A stretch of DNA of 64,000 bases from an uncultured Bacteroidota bacterium (lineage in GTDB: Bacteria; Bacteroidota; Bacteroidia; Bacteroidales; WCHB1-69), in NCBI GenBank assembly GCA_902786595.1, contig CADADB010000009.1, positions 1 through 64,000 of the forward strand, given 5' to 3'. Shown here piece by piece: positions 27,192-36,130 of this stretch. The number at the start of each line of letters is the position of its first letter. Within the stretch, counting starts at the first letter, position 1. Made by a program: the position numbers and the translations under genes. The notes below the pieces were generated by a model. It was not told the DNA's origin and did no database searches. It was given only the letters and a program-made list of their open reading frames with translations.

Positions 27192-28532
27192 TTAATTCTG
27201 CGTTCTCAATTCAAAAATAGCGTCTTCCACAATCTTTTGGCACTCTTTCTTCGATGGACAAACCAGCTCGCACAGGGCGAAATCCTCGCTATCGACTTCG
27301 TAGATGCCGAGCGCCTCCATCTGTTCTAAATCTTTGATTTCGCAGGCTTTGAGCAGTTGCAGCGGCATCAGGTCGAAGGGGAAGACTTTGTCATAGACGT
27401 CCGTCATCATGAAGGCGCGGCGGCCTCCCTGCAACGATGTGTTGACGGCATACGTGCGCTTGGGGGTGAGCCAAGCCAGGAAAGTGTGCGACAGACTCCA
27501 CTTCTTCAACCCGGGCAGCAACCAGCCAATGAACTCCCGTTTGCCGCCTTCCGCAATGACAGATATTTGATGGTCATGGAAGCTAAGGGTTGGATTATCT
27601 GTTAACTTTCTGCCATTCAATATACTACCGCTGATTATGCGCACGTCCTTCTGCGTGAGGCTGTCGCTGAGAAAGGCGGAAAGATCGGCTCCGTGTATGG
27701 TCTGGAAATAGCCGGTCGCCTTAACCTCTGGACCCGTGAGCGCCGCCGTTTTCCCGAACTGCAGCTTGTGCTCCGCAAAGAATTGGCCGATGCGGGCAAC
27801 CTCTTGCGGATCCATATACCACACTACCTCCCCTTTGTCCAAAGGGTCAATACGGTGGATGTGCGTGCCGACATTGCCAGCTGGATGCGGGCCGCTGAAG
27901 TAGTGCTTCTGCACGTTCTCGACAGTTTCAAACAGTTCGTTCTCTGCGTCTTTCCGCATACAGAGATGGATCGGGGCGTTTTCTGCGGCCAAATGCAACA
28001 TTTTAAGTCCGTGTCGGAAATGTTCCTCTTTGTCGCGCATCATTACATTAAAGTCGGGCGCTAACGGATTGCTGTCGAAACAGGGGATGAAAACGGATTT
28101 CGGGCGGATGTCGGGATTTGGGATGACCGAGTAGGGGCGTTGCCGCAGACAAGGCCATAAACCGTATTGTAACAGCAGTTTACGATCCGATTCACCATCA
28201 GTGGGGTCGTCAAAATCTACCAAAGTTTCCAAAGCGGTCTCGCAGTTACGAACGATGGTGATCTCCTCGATGACGCGTTTTTCGCCCCTCACAATCTCTT
28301 TCACCGTACCCGCCACGGGCGAGACCGTCACGACCCGTTCCTCTTTTTTGTCTGCGAACAGCGGGGTGCCGATTTGCACGCGGTCGCCGGGTTGCACAAG
28401 CAGCTTCGGGGTAAGCCATCGGAAATCGTCCGGACGGATGTGGAACAATTCAGGCAGCGCGAAATCCAACATCGTGTCGGGTGCACCGCCGTCAATCTTC
28501 AAATCCAGCCCTTTGGTAATCTTGACGTTCAT
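27192..28532 (-). CDS. nqrA: Na+-translocating NADH:quinone reductase subunit A
   Basis: Peripheral cytoplasmic subunit of Na+-NQR, linked to quinone binding. 446 residues from the Met at 28532 (MNVKITKGLDLKIDGGAPD). An upstream in-frame ATG at 28553 lies inside the promoter box and is rejected. Typical features: DFRWLTPKLLVQPGDRVQIG, RPYSVIPNPDIRPKSVFI and HPAGNVGTHIHRIDPLDKGE. First gene of the nqrABC part of the split operon, with the promoter at 28550-28558. Confidence 0.96.
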   Translation of the reverse strand: MNVKITKGLDLKIDGGAPDTMLDFALPELFHIRPDDFRWLTPKLLVQPGDRVQIGTPLFADKKEERVVTVSPVAGTVKEIVRGEKRVIEEITIVRNCETALETLVDFDDPTDGESDRKLLLQYGLWPCLRQRPYSVIPNPDIRPKSVFIPCFDSNPLAPDFNVMMRDKEEHFRHGLKMLHLAAENAPIHLCMRKDAENELFETVENVQKHYFSGPHPAGNVGTHIHRIDPLDKGEVVWYMDPQEVARIGQFFAEHKLQFGKTAALTGPEVKATGYFQTIHGADLSAFLSDSLTQKDVRIISGSILNGRKLTDNPTLSFHDHQISVIAEGGKREFIGWLLPGLKKWSLSHTFLAWLTPKRTYAVNTSLQGGRRAFMMTDVYDKVFPFDLMPLQLLKACEIKDLEQMEALGIYEVDSEDFALCELVCPSKKECQKIVEDAIFELRTQN

Positions 28533-28549
28533 CGTTTCGTTTTGAAACT

Positions 28550-28558
28550 GCAAAAGTA
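28550..28558 (-). promoter_or_regulatory. -7 element of nqrABC
   Basis: TACTTTTGC on the minus strand, 17 nt before the preferred nqrA start. No clear -33 box, as a tandem repeat (28570-28612) abuts it. Confidence 0.5.
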
Positions 28559-28569
28559 CAATTTTTTGG

Positions 28570-28612
28570 GATTAGTGATTAGTGAATAGTGAATGGTGAT
28601 TTGTGATTGAAG
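28570..28612. repeat. Tandem repeat of GATTAGT/GAATAGT units
   Basis: About six degenerate 7-8 bp units in the gap between the YqaA gene and nqrA, touching the nqrA promoter region. Confidence 0.75.
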
Positions 28613-28621
28613 ATGCCTTTG

Positions 28622-29056
28622 TCAAATAAGAGCGGAGAAGAGTCCTGCCACGACCATATAGCGCAGTCCTTTGCCGATGAACATGAGGAGGGTGGTGGGC
28701 ACCACGCGGGTGCGCATAAGCCCCATGGCGAGGGCGATCGGGTCGCCGATGATGGGAATCCAAGTGAGGAGTGCGGCGAAAGAACCGTATTTTTCGACTT
28801 TTTGATGCGCTTTTGCCAGCGTTTCCTCCTTCACTTTCAGGAAACGTTCAATCCAGGACCATTTGCAGAGCCAACCCAACAGGTAACAGGTCATGCCACC
28901 GATGGTGTTGCCTAATGTCGCCACAAGGATGACAGTCCACGGCGAATAGTCAAGCAGCAGCGCCCCTGTCACTAATGCTTCCGATGAAAACGGGATGATA
29001 GTGGCCGACAGCAGACAGCCCAAAAACAACCCCCAAAGTCCAAGCTGATTCAGCAA
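28622..29056 (-). CDS. YqaA/DedA-family membrane protein
   Basis: 144 residues, SNARE-associated (DedA superfamily) protein of the short YqaA type: LFLGCLLSATIIPFSSEALV at the N-terminus, GNTIGGMTCYLLGWL in the middle and WIPIIGDPIALAMGLMR with the conserved G-D and R residues. DedA proteins are lipid scramblases/flippases needed for envelope homeostasis; the substrate here is unknown. Thirty bases downstream of the aldo/keto reductase gene on the same strand, so probably co-transcribed. Confidence 0.9.
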   Translation of the reverse strand: MLNQLGLWGLFLGCLLSATIIPFSSEALVTGALLLDYSPWTVILVATLGNTIGGMTCYLLGWLCKWSWIERFLKVKEETLAKAHQKVEKYGSFAALLTWIPIIGDPIALAMGLMRTRVVPTTLLMFIGKGLRYMVVAGLFSALI

Positions 29057-29086
29057 CTCAACTACTAACTACTAACTGCTAACTGA

Positions 29087-30493
29087 TTATAGCGTTCCCT
29101 GTTTCAGCTTCTCCACATATTCGTCCACCATCTGCATCATTTCGGGAATCCGGATGCGTTGCGGGCAATGCGTTACGCACTCGCCGCAGTGGGTGCAGTG
29201 GTCGGCTTGGCGAAGTTTCGGCACGCTGCGGTCGTAGCCGATGAGGAACGCCTGCCGCATCTTCTTGTATTCGCTCTCGTCCCGCGATTTGGCCAAGTTG
29301 CCCTCTTTGATGCACTTGTTGTAGTGTGAGAAGATGCCGGGGATATCTAAACCGAATGGACAGGGCATGCAATACTGGCAGGCGGTGCAGGGTATGTTTT
29401 TCAGGTCGTAAATCTCTTTTGCGATCTCTTCCAGGAAGTTAAGCTCTTCATCAGTAAGCGGTTTCAGCGGACAGTGAGTGGCGAGGTTGTCATCGAGGTG
29501 GTCCATGTAGGTCATGCCGCTGAGGGAGGTGAGCACATTGGGGAAGGTGCCGCAGAAACGGAATGCCCACGAGGCCACGCTGCGCTCGGGCTCGCGGGTC
29601 TTCATCTCCTGCACGATGTGGTCGGGAACGTTGGCGAGGCGACCGCCCAACAGCGGTTCCATGATAACGGCAGGTATGTTTCTCTTTGTCAGTTCGTTGT
29701 AAAGATATTCGGCATCCGTGTTCCGATCGTTGATCTCGTCGGCGAAGTGCCAGTCGAGGTAGTTCATCTCGATTTGCACGAAGTCCCACTTGTACTCGTC
29801 GTGGCGCGACAGCAGGTAGTCGAACACCTTGACGTCGCCGTGGTAGGAAAATCCGAGGTTTCGGATGACTCCCTTCTCGCGTTGCTCCAACAGGTAGTCG
29901 AGGATGCCGTTGTCGTAGTAGCGTTTGCGGAGCGTCTCCATGCCAGCCTCGCCGCCGCCGATGCTGTGCAAAAGCAGGTAGTCGATATAATCGGTTTGCA
30001 ACTCCTTGAGGGAATTTTCGAACATTTTGATGGATTCCTCACGCGGCCAGGTGCCGGGCGCGAAGTTCGACATCTTGGTGGCGATGAAGTACTCGTCGCG
30101 TTTGTGCCGCGACAGGGCGATACCCGTGGCATGTTCGCTGCGTCCCTGACAGTAGGCCGGGGAGGTGTCGAAGTAGTTGACACCATATTCGATGGCTTTA
30201 TCGACCATCTTGTTGACCATCTCCTGGTCGATGGGGGCGGGCACCTCACGACCGGAGGCGCCGCTCGGGCCATCCTCCTCAATCACGGGAAGCCGCATCA
30301 TCCCGAATCCTAACAACGACACTTTATCGCCGGTTTTCGGGTTCGTGCGGTAGGTCATCTGCCCTTTCTGGGGCTTGATGGTGCCTTTGGGGTCAAGGTC
30401 GCTGTCGTTTTTGCACCCTGCCATCGTCGCGGCCGTCGCGACGGTGCCGGCACCTAATATTTTGAGGAAATCTCGTCTGGATATGTCTTTCAT
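29087..30493 (-). CDS. Aldo/keto reductase fused to a 2[4Fe-4S] ferredoxin domain
   Basis: 468 residues. Starts MKDISRRDFLKILGAGTVAT with Cys27 after AATMAG, that is a twin-arginine signal with a possible lipobox. An AKR barrel follows (EYGVNYFDTSPAYCQGRSE and DYLLLHSIGGG with the catalytic-region Tyr and His). The C-terminus carries CTACQYCMPCP and CTHCGECVTHCP, typical cluster motifs. Probably an exported redox enzyme; the substrate is unknown. It is downstream of a membrane polyferredoxin (30666-32198) that could feed it electrons, an inference from the gene order. Confidence 0.92.
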   Translation of the reverse strand: MKDISRRDFLKILGAGTVATAATMAGCKNDSDLDPKGTIKPQKGQMTYRTNPKTGDKVSLLGFGMMRLPVIEEDGPSGASGREVPAPIDQEMVNKMVDKAIEYGVNYFDTSPAYCQGRSEHATGIALSRHKRDEYFIATKMSNFAPGTWPREESIKMFENSLKELQTDYIDYLLLHSIGGGEAGMETLRKRYYDNGILDYLLEQREKGVIRNLGFSYHGDVKVFDYLLSRHDEYKWDFVQIEMNYLDWHFADEINDRNTDAEYLYNELTKRNIPAVIMEPLLGGRLANVPDHIVQEMKTREPERSVASWAFRFCGTFPNVLTSLSGMTYMDHLDDNLATHCPLKPLTDEELNFLEEIAKEIYDLKNIPCTACQYCMPCPFGLDIPGIFSHYNKCIKEGNLAKSRDESEYKKMRQAFLIGYDRSVPKLRQADHCTHCGECVTHCPQRIRIPEMMQMVDEYVEKLKQGTL

Positions 30494-30600
30494 TAATGAT
30501 GAATGTTGAATGATGAATGCTGAATGCTGAATGCTGAATGTAGAATGTAGAATGAAGAATGAAGAATGAAGAATGAAGAATAGTAGTTGATAGTTATTAG
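30494..30600. repeat. Tandem repeat of GAATGCT/GAATGTA/GAAGAAT units
   Basis: More than a dozen 7-bp units drifting from AATGATG through GAATGCT and GAATGTA to GAAGAAT; followed by TCTATG-type units up to about 30620. Confidence 0.85.
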
Positions 30601-30665
30601 TCTAAGTCTATGTCTATGTCTTTATTAGTAGAAGCTAATAGCCAAAAGCCAATAGCCAAAAGCCG

Positions 30666-32198
30666 TTAAATCGTCCGTTGTTGTTCGACGCCTTCGACGT
30701 AAATGGCGGACAATGGGCGGGCGGGGCAGACGTATTCGCAGGCGCCGCAGCCGATGCACTTGCTCTCGTTGATGGCGGGGATGAACAGTTTGCCGGTGTC
30801 GTCGCCGCGTTTGGGCACCATCTCGATGGCTTCGGCGGGACAGTGGCGGGCGCAGTTGCCGCAGGGGATGCCGTCAGCCACCACGATGCAGTTCTGGACC
30901 ACCCAGATGGCCTGTCCTTTCTTGGTCACCGCTTTCTCTTCCTTGAGCAGTTTCTGGATCGCGCCGGTGGGGCACACATCGCTGCAGGCGGTGCATTCGG
31001 GACGGCAGTAGCCGCGTTCGAACGACATCACCGGCTGCATCAAGTGCATCAGGTCGGTGGAAGGACGCAGTACATCGTTAGGACACTGTGACACACAGAG
31101 TTGGCAGCCAGTGCAACGGGTGCGGAACCGTTGGAGGGAACCCGCGCCGGCAGGCACAATAGGCGTTTTCCTTTCGGGAGCCACCTTGTCCTCTATGGCT
31201 GCCAAACCACCATCGACTTTCTTCTTCTCCTGTGCGAAGGCGGCGGTGCCGAGGGCCACGGCGGAACCAATCAGGAAGGCGCGCTTGCCGGTATCAACGG
31301 TTTCGGAGGACGTTTCGTTGTTGCCCGATAGGGGCGAATGATTATTCGCCTCTACAACGGTGGTATTGCCTTTAACGTGTTTGTATTCAATCGCCTCTTT
31401 CGGGCACACCGCCATGCAATTGCCGCAGGTCACGCACCGCGAATAATCGACAAAGCCGTTCTTGCCATCAATGCAGGAGGCCTTGCAGTTCTTGGTGCAG
31501 AGACCGCATTGCACGCATTTCTCCTCGTTGATGTGCATCTTGAACCAGGAAAACCGGCTGAAGAAGCTGAGGAAAGTGCCTACGGGGCAGATGTTGTTGC
31601 AGTAAGTGCGGCCGTTGCGCCATGCCAACACCACGATGACCACGAAGGTCACCGCCGCAATGATGAAGGTGGGCAGACTGCGCATCCACACTTCTTTGCT
31701 GTAGAAGGCGTAGCTGTTGAAATGTTCGCTGAGGTTAGCCAGACCGTTGTTGCACCACTGCCATATCGGGGCGAAGAGGTTCTGCACGATGCGGCCGTAG
31801 GCGGAGTAAGGGGCCAAAAGCGCAGCCAGTGAGCTCACACCTGCGATGAGCGTAATGACGAATACTCCCAACATGATGTAACGCAGGATGTTGTGCGCCT
31901 TAGAGAACGTGTAGCGGTTCTTCTTCGCCCAGTTGTGGACGTGCGCAACCCCGTCCTGGAACACGCCTAACGGACAGATGACGGAGCAGTAGATGCGTCC
32001 GAACAGCAAAGTGATAATCAATAGGATGGCGACAACTATGAAGTTGAGGGCGAGCACTGCGGGCAGGAACTGCACCTTGGCCATCCAGGCCAAAAACTTG
32101 TGCAACGTGCCAGTGAAATCGAGGAACATTAGCGTGATGCCGAGGAAAAAGATGGCCGCGAGCACCCGCCGGATCCGTTGTAAGGTTTTCTTGTGCAT
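30666..32198 (-). CDS. Membrane polyferredoxin (NapH-like plus ferredoxin domains)
   Basis: 510 residues. The N-terminal half has about four to five helices and two NapH/CcoG-type motifs, GRIYCSVICPLGVFQD and GRTYCNNICPVGTFLSF, then CVQCGLCTKNCKASC and CVTCGNCMAVCP. A second hydrophobic segment KRAFLIGSAVALGTAAFA leads to another ferredoxin block: CTGCQLCVSQCP, CRPECTACSDVCPTGA, CGNCARHCP and CIGCGACEYVCPARP. The composition resembles a NapH-NapG fusion that passes electrons from quinol or a cytoplasmic donor to an exported enzyme, here possibly the adjacent aldo/keto reductase. Confidence 0.9.
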   Translation of the reverse strand: MHKKTLQRIRRVLAAIFFLGITLMFLDFTGTLHKFLAWMAKVQFLPAVLALNFIVVAILLIITLLFGRIYCSVICPLGVFQDGVAHVHNWAKKNRYTFSKAHNILRYIMLGVFVITLIAGVSSLAALLAPYSAYGRIVQNLFAPIWQWCNNGLANLSEHFNSYAFYSKEVWMRSLPTFIIAAVTFVVIVVLAWRNGRTYCNNICPVGTFLSFFSRFSWFKMHINEEKCVQCGLCTKNCKASCIDGKNGFVDYSRCVTCGNCMAVCPKEAIEYKHVKGNTTVVEANNHSPLSGNNETSSETVDTGKRAFLIGSAVALGTAAFAQEKKKVDGGLAAIEDKVAPERKTPIVPAGAGSLQRFRTRCTGCQLCVSQCPNDVLRPSTDLMHLMQPVMSFERGYCRPECTACSDVCPTGAIQKLLKEEKAVTKKGQAIWVVQNCIVVADGIPCGNCARHCPAEAIEMVPKRGDDTGKLFIPAINESKCIGCGACEYVCPARPLSAIYVEGVEQQRTI

Positions 32199-32229
32199 TA
32201 TCGGTTGTTTTTGTTGACAGAATCAGGGT

Positions 32230-32238
32230 GCAAAAATA
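32230..32238 (-). promoter_or_regulatory. -7 element of the polyferredoxin operon
   Basis: TATTTTTGC on the minus strand, 31 nt before the start at 32198 and just after the rnr stop. Confidence 0.5.
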
Positions 32239-32248
32239 CAAAAAAGAA

Positions 32249-34387
32249 TTACACCCTCTCGAAATCCATCCTGCGTCTGATAATATCCACCGCCACGACG
32301 CGCACGCGCACAGGGTCGCCGAAACGGAGGTTCTTGCCGTGATGCAAACCCACCAACGTGTAGTTCTCTTCGTCAATGTAGTAGAAGTCGTCGTCGAAAC
32401 TGCGCATCGGGATCATGCCCTCGCAGTGGGAATCCTTCAGCTCGGCATAGACGCCCCACTTGGAAATGCCCGACACTACCGCGTCGAACTCCTGCCCGAT
32501 TTTGTCGGCCAGGTACTCGGCCTGCTTGTACTTGATGGAGTTCCGCTCGGCCTCCATCGCCTGCCGCTCCATGTCGGAACAGTGTTTGCAGTAGTCTTCG
32601 TACTGCTCTTTGTTCACCGACGGCTCATGCGCTAAGTAGCGGTCTAACAATCTGTGTACCATCAAGTCAGGATAACGGCGGATGGGCGAGGTGAAGTGGG
32701 TGTAGTAGGGGAACGCCAAGCCGTAGTGGCCGATGTTGTCGGTGGTATAGACGGCTCGCGCCATGATGCGGATGGAGAGCTTGCTCAGCATGTCGTAGTC
32801 GGGCTTGCCCTTCTCGCCCTCCAGCATTTTGTTCAGCGAGCTGCTGAAGGCCTTCGTGGAGGTGGTCTTCAAATCGAAGCCCAACTTCTTGACGAAATTC
32901 TTGAAGATGCCCAATTTGTCCTCTAACGGTTTGTCGTGGACACGATAGACGAAGACGTTTGTGGGCTGTGTGGCAGTGCGTTTCTTTCCGATTTTCTCGG
33001 CCACGCGCTTGTTGGCTAACAGCATGAACTCCTCGATGAGCCAGTTGGCCTCTTTCTGCTCTTTGAGATAGACGCCGATGGGCTTGCCGTTCTCGTCGAG
33101 TTTGAATTTGACCTCCTCGGTTTCGAAACTGATGGCGTTGTTGTCGAAACGTTGCTTTCGCATCACCTGTGCGAGTTTGTGCAGTTGCAGGATGGCCTCG
33201 CTGAGGTCGCCTTCGCCCGTCTCGATGATTTGCTGCGCCTGCTCGTAGTCGAAGCGGCGGTTGGAGCGGATGACCGTGTGGCCGAACCACTCCTTGTGGA
33301 CTTTGGCCTTGTCGTCGAGGTCGAAGACGGCACTGTAGCAGAGCTTGTCCTCGTCGGGACGCAGCGAGCAGAGGTTATTGGAGAGCGCTTCGGGCAGCAT
33401 CGGGATGGTGCGATCGACGAGATACACGGAAGTGCCTCGGCTGTAGGCCTCCGCGTCGATGCCGCTGCCGGGCTTCACGTAGTAGGAGACGTCGGCGATG
33501 TGGATGCCCACGCGGTAGAGACCGCTCTCAAGCACCTCAAAGGAGAGGGCGTCGTCGAAGTCCTTGGCATCGGCGGGGTCGATGGTGAAGGTGGTCACGT
33601 CGCGGAAGTCGCGGCGGCGCAGGATCTCCTTTTCTGGAATTTCCGTGGGAATCGCTTCGGCCTCCAGCTCGACGGCTTTCGGGAAAGAGACAGGGAAGTC
33701 GCTCTCGGCGAGGATGCTGAGCATTTCCACATCGTTGCTGCCGGGCTTGCCGAGCACGTTGAGAACTTCGCCGATGGGGTTGCGGTGGTTGCCCGACCAG
33801 TCGAGGATGCGCACCACCACCTTGTCGCCGCTCTTGGCTTTGCGCAGGTCCTTGCCGGGGATGATGACGTCGCGGCGCAGAATCGTGTTGTCGGGCACGA
33901 AGAAGGCGATGCCTTGCTTGATGTGGATGGTGCCGACAAGCTGCCGTTTGCTGCGCTGCACGACCTCAACCACCTGTCCTTCAAGACGTTTTCCCTTGCG
34001 GGCGGGAAAGAGGACCACCTTCACGAGGTCGCCGTTGAGGGCGTTGTCGAGGTTGCCGTCCGCCACGAAGATGTCATCGATTGTGGATTCGTCAGGCGTG
34101 TCGTCCTGCTTGCCCTGCGGGATGACGAAGGCCATGCCGCTGCGTTTCTGCTCCACACGGCCGATAATGTAGTGCTTGCCGGTGGTTTTGGTGTCCTGGA
34201 ACTTGCTGTTCAGCTTGTACTTGCCGCGGCCCGCCTTCAGCACGACCTTGGCATTGATGAGCTTCTCAAGCTCTTTCTTCACTTCTTCGCGGCCTTTCTT
34301 GTCGAAAATCTTCATTTTGGCCGCTATCTGCTTGTAATTCAGTTTTTCGCTGCTGTTCGACAGCACTTCTATGATTTGTTTGTTCAT
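32249..34387 (-). CDS. rnr: Ribonuclease R
   Basis: 3'-5' exoribonuclease for structured RNA, rRNA quality control and mRNA decay. 712 residues: N-terminal winged-helix/cold-shock domains, the RNB catalytic core with TIDPADAKDFDDALSFEV (metal-binding Asp cluster) and VGIHIADVSYYV, FTSPIRRYPDLMVHRLL, and a C-terminal S1 domain (SKWGVYAELKDSHCEGMIP). Normal length and order. The 85-nt leader between promoter (34479-34487) and start is made almost wholly of GGTTATG/GGTTTAT-type tandem repeat. Confidence 0.97.
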   Translation of the reverse strand: MNKQIIEVLSNSSEKLNYKQIAAKMKIFDKKGREEVKKELEKLINAKVVLKAGRGKYKLNSKFQDTKTTGKHYIIGRVEQKRSGMAFVIPQGKQDDTPDESTIDDIFVADGNLDNALNGDLVKVVLFPARKGKRLEGQVVEVVQRSKRQLVGTIHIKQGIAFFVPDNTILRRDVIIPGKDLRKAKSGDKVVVRILDWSGNHRNPIGEVLNVLGKPGSNDVEMLSILAESDFPVSFPKAVELEAEAIPTEIPEKEILRRRDFRDVTTFTIDPADAKDFDDALSFEVLESGLYRVGIHIADVSYYVKPGSGIDAEAYSRGTSVYLVDRTIPMLPEALSNNLCSLRPDEDKLCYSAVFDLDDKAKVHKEWFGHTVIRSNRRFDYEQAQQIIETGEGDLSEAILQLHKLAQVMRKQRFDNNAISFETEEVKFKLDENGKPIGVYLKEQKEANWLIEEFMLLANKRVAEKIGKKRTATQPTNVFVYRVHDKPLEDKLGIFKNFVKKLGFDLKTTSTKAFSSSLNKMLEGEKGKPDYDMLSKLSIRIMARAVYTTDNIGHYGLAFPYYTHFTSPIRRYPDLMVHRLLDRYLAHEPSVNKEQYEDYCKHCSDMERQAMEAERNSIKYKQAEYLADKIGQEFDAVVSGISKWGVYAELKDSHCEGMIPMRSFDDDFYYIDEENYTLVGLHHGKNLRFGDPVRVRVVAVDIIRRRMDFERV

Positions 34388-34478
34388 TTTTGTAATGGTT
34401 ATTGGTTATGGGTTATAGGTTATTGAGGGTTAATGGTTTATGGTTTATGGTTAGTGGGTTGATAGGTTAGGGTGTGGG

Positions 34479-34487
34479 GCAAAGATA
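34479..34487 (-). promoter_or_regulatory. -7 element of rnr
   Basis: TATCTTTGC on the minus strand, separated from the rnr start by a tandem repeat leader (about 34393-34465). Confidence 0.45.
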
Positions 34488-34493
34488 TATTTT

Positions 34494-35618
34494 CTATGTT
34501 TCTTCGATTTTGTATAAAAGCAAGTCATCGCAATTTGATTTGACCTCCTCGAAAATTTCACGGCAGCGTTCAGCGCTCATCTTGTTTTTTGTTCCGACAG
34601 CTATCATGTCTTGTAGGGTGGGGGTGCCTGTCCTGTTGACAGATGTTGCATGCTCTCCATTGTATCCATCCGTACACAGCGTCAAATCGTATGCGGGCGC
34701 AAGATGCCAGGAATATCGGTCACTTCCAGTTTTTGAAACAAAAAAACTGAAATTTTTGCAGTGGTCGTCTTTGTTGTCAGTCAAATAGTTGAACACCATG
34801 CGTCGATACATTTCCTCCACCTCCTTGGCATTTTGGGTGAGAAAACCGGTCAACGCAAGCAGGTTTTCATAGTCAAGAAAAGGCATACTCAACGACAGGC
34901 ACAGCAATCCGCCTGCTGTTGCCGTATGAATTCGCTTCCCGTCAGGCGCAATGTCGAATCGGCGGGTTGTAAAATAGCGACCGTTCGTGAGCTTGCAGTC
35001 TGGGATGTTGATGCCGCATCTTTTGGCCACCTCATTGTAATGGAACTCTTGTTGTCCAATATCGGTAGGGTCGTAATAGTGGCGGAACTTGATCAGCCAA
35101 TGCCCTTCGTTATCGCTGAAAATGGCTTTCGGACGTGCTCCGCCGCTGTTGCCGCTATTGTATAGAAGCAACCCCGCATCGGTGTCTTGCTGTTCTTTCA
35201 ACACTTGCAACGCTTTCTCTTGAAGGAGATCGAAATCAAGAATCTCGGAATCTTTAATTGCTTTTGTCTCAGGATGATACGTTAAAGCCCCCATTCCACT
35301 ATTGCCCACAATGCTCAATCTGTCAAGGGCAGACAAGTTGGCGTCGTTGATGCCTTCATGCAACAGCGCTTTGTGAAGCAGATAGCGCCCGTAACCATCG
35401 GGGAGACTGTCTTCGAAAATGCCGAAGTTGCCGTGGAAAGGCTGATGTTTGGCAATAAACAGACCAGCTTTCAGCGGAAGCTCTAATGGTGATATGCTGA
35501 ATCCGTCGGACAGCCATGCACTGTCGTATTCGAAGGCGCACAGACGATCGTCGGGGGTGAGGGTCAGCGTTCCGACAACTCGGTCGTGATATTTCACCAT
35601 CAATTTATCTGTTTTCAT
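34494..35618 (-). CDS. hipA: HipA-type toxin kinase
   Basis: Ser/Thr kinase toxin of a type II toxin-antitoxin pair; the E. coli protein phosphorylates glutamyl-tRNA synthetase. 374 residues, shorter than E. coli HipA (440) but with both HipA domains: FHGNFGIFEDSLPDGYGRYL, the ATP loop GNSGGARPKAIF, WLIKFRH, and the catalytic segment LTDNKDDHCKNFSF followed by LAPAYDLT. Start overlaps hipB by four bases. The target is unknown. Complete. Confidence 0.93.
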   Translation of the reverse strand: MKTDKLMVKYHDRVVGTLTLTPDDRLCAFEYDSAWLSDGFSISPLELPLKAGLFIAKHQPFHGNFGIFEDSLPDGYGRYLLHKALLHEGINDANLSALDRLSIVGNSGMGALTYHPETKAIKDSEILDFDLLQEKALQVLKEQQDTDAGLLLYNSGNSGGARPKAIFSDNEGHWLIKFRHYYDPTDIGQQEFHYNEVAKRCGINIPDCKLTNGRYFTTRRFDIAPDGKRIHTATAGGLLCLSLSMPFLDYENLLALTGFLTQNAKEVEEMYRRMVFNYLTDNKDDHCKNFSFFVSKTGSDRYSWHLAPAYDLTLCTDGYNGEHATSVNRTGTPTLQDMIAVGTKNKMSAERCREIFEEVKSNCDDLLLYKIEET

Positions 35619-35959
35619 TTCTTATAAGCTTTTGTCTTTCCTGTGTTTTTCCGAATTTGTGTCAGTTCCTCCATTGTCGAGTATTTTGGGTGGGCAAACA
35701 GGCTTTTGACTTCCGCGGTGTAGCCCAGCGCCATTGCCAGTCCTATCAGATTTTTCAGCGAAACAAGCCCTTTCTGCTCGAACCTCGCCACGTTACTCAA
35801 CGCAATATCAGCACGTTCGGCGACCTCTTCGCGCGTCATCCCTTTTTCCACCCTGCGATGGCGAAAATCCGCCGCTATCTGCTTGCTGATGTTGTCAACA
35901 TTGTCAAGCAGATAGTTGTCAAGAACTGATAACATATTATCTATTCCATCGTTGATCAT
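35615..35959 (-). CDS. hipB: HipB-type antitoxin with XRE helix-turn-helix
   Basis: 114 residues; the HTH_3 region is FRHRRVEKGMTREEVAERAD plus IALSNVARFEQKG, followed by LKNLIGLAMALGY. It should bind HipA and repress the operon. First gene of the pair, with translation coupled to hipA by a four-base overlap. Candidate promoter at 35987-35995. Confidence 0.88.
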   Translation of the reverse strand: MINDGIDNMLSVLDNYLLDNVDNISKQIAADFRHRRVEKGMTREEVAERADIALSNVARFEQKGLVSLKNLIGLAMALGYTAEVKSLFAHPKYSTMEELTQIRKNTGKTKAYKK

Positions 35960-35986
35960 ATAGAAACAATCAAAATATTACCAGTT

Positions 35987-35995
35987 GCAAAGATA
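35987..35995 (-). promoter_or_regulatory. -7 element of hipBA
   Basis: TATCTTTGC on the minus strand, 28 nt before the hipB start. Expected site of autoregulation; no clear operator palindrome was recognised. Confidence 0.5.
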
Positions 35996-36091
35996 CACTT
36001 TTTTTGAATAATTGCGTCAAACATTATAAATCGACAACATCCCCTGATAATCATTCAGCATTCAACATTCATAATTCATCATTCTTCATAG

Positions 36092-36122
36092 TTGGCGCAT
36101 ATTCGTAATTTGTGTACCTTTG
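36092..36122 (+). promoter_or_regulatory. Promoter of the Ser/Thr kinase gene
   Basis: TTG (36092-36094), 20 nt, TACCTTTG (36115-36122). The predicted start of transcription at about 36129 makes a 36131 ATG leaderless, while the ATG at 36155 would have a 25-nt leader. Confidence 0.6.
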
Positions 36123-36130
36123 CCGCCGAT

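Noticed and set aside
29474-30313. 279-codon plus-strand frame opposite the aldo/keto reductase
   Set aside because: Mirror frame of a well-supported gene, with no start signal or recognisable fold.
30494-30620. Possible CRISPR array
   Set aside because: Repeat units are 7 bp and contiguous, with no spacers; the same holds for the other intergenic repeats, and no cas genes are present.
33152-34426. Long plus-strand open frame (424 codons) opposite rnr
   Set aside because: It is antisense to a fully supported RNase R gene, has the low-complexity composition of a mirror frame (His/Val/Glu/Asp-rich) and no domain.
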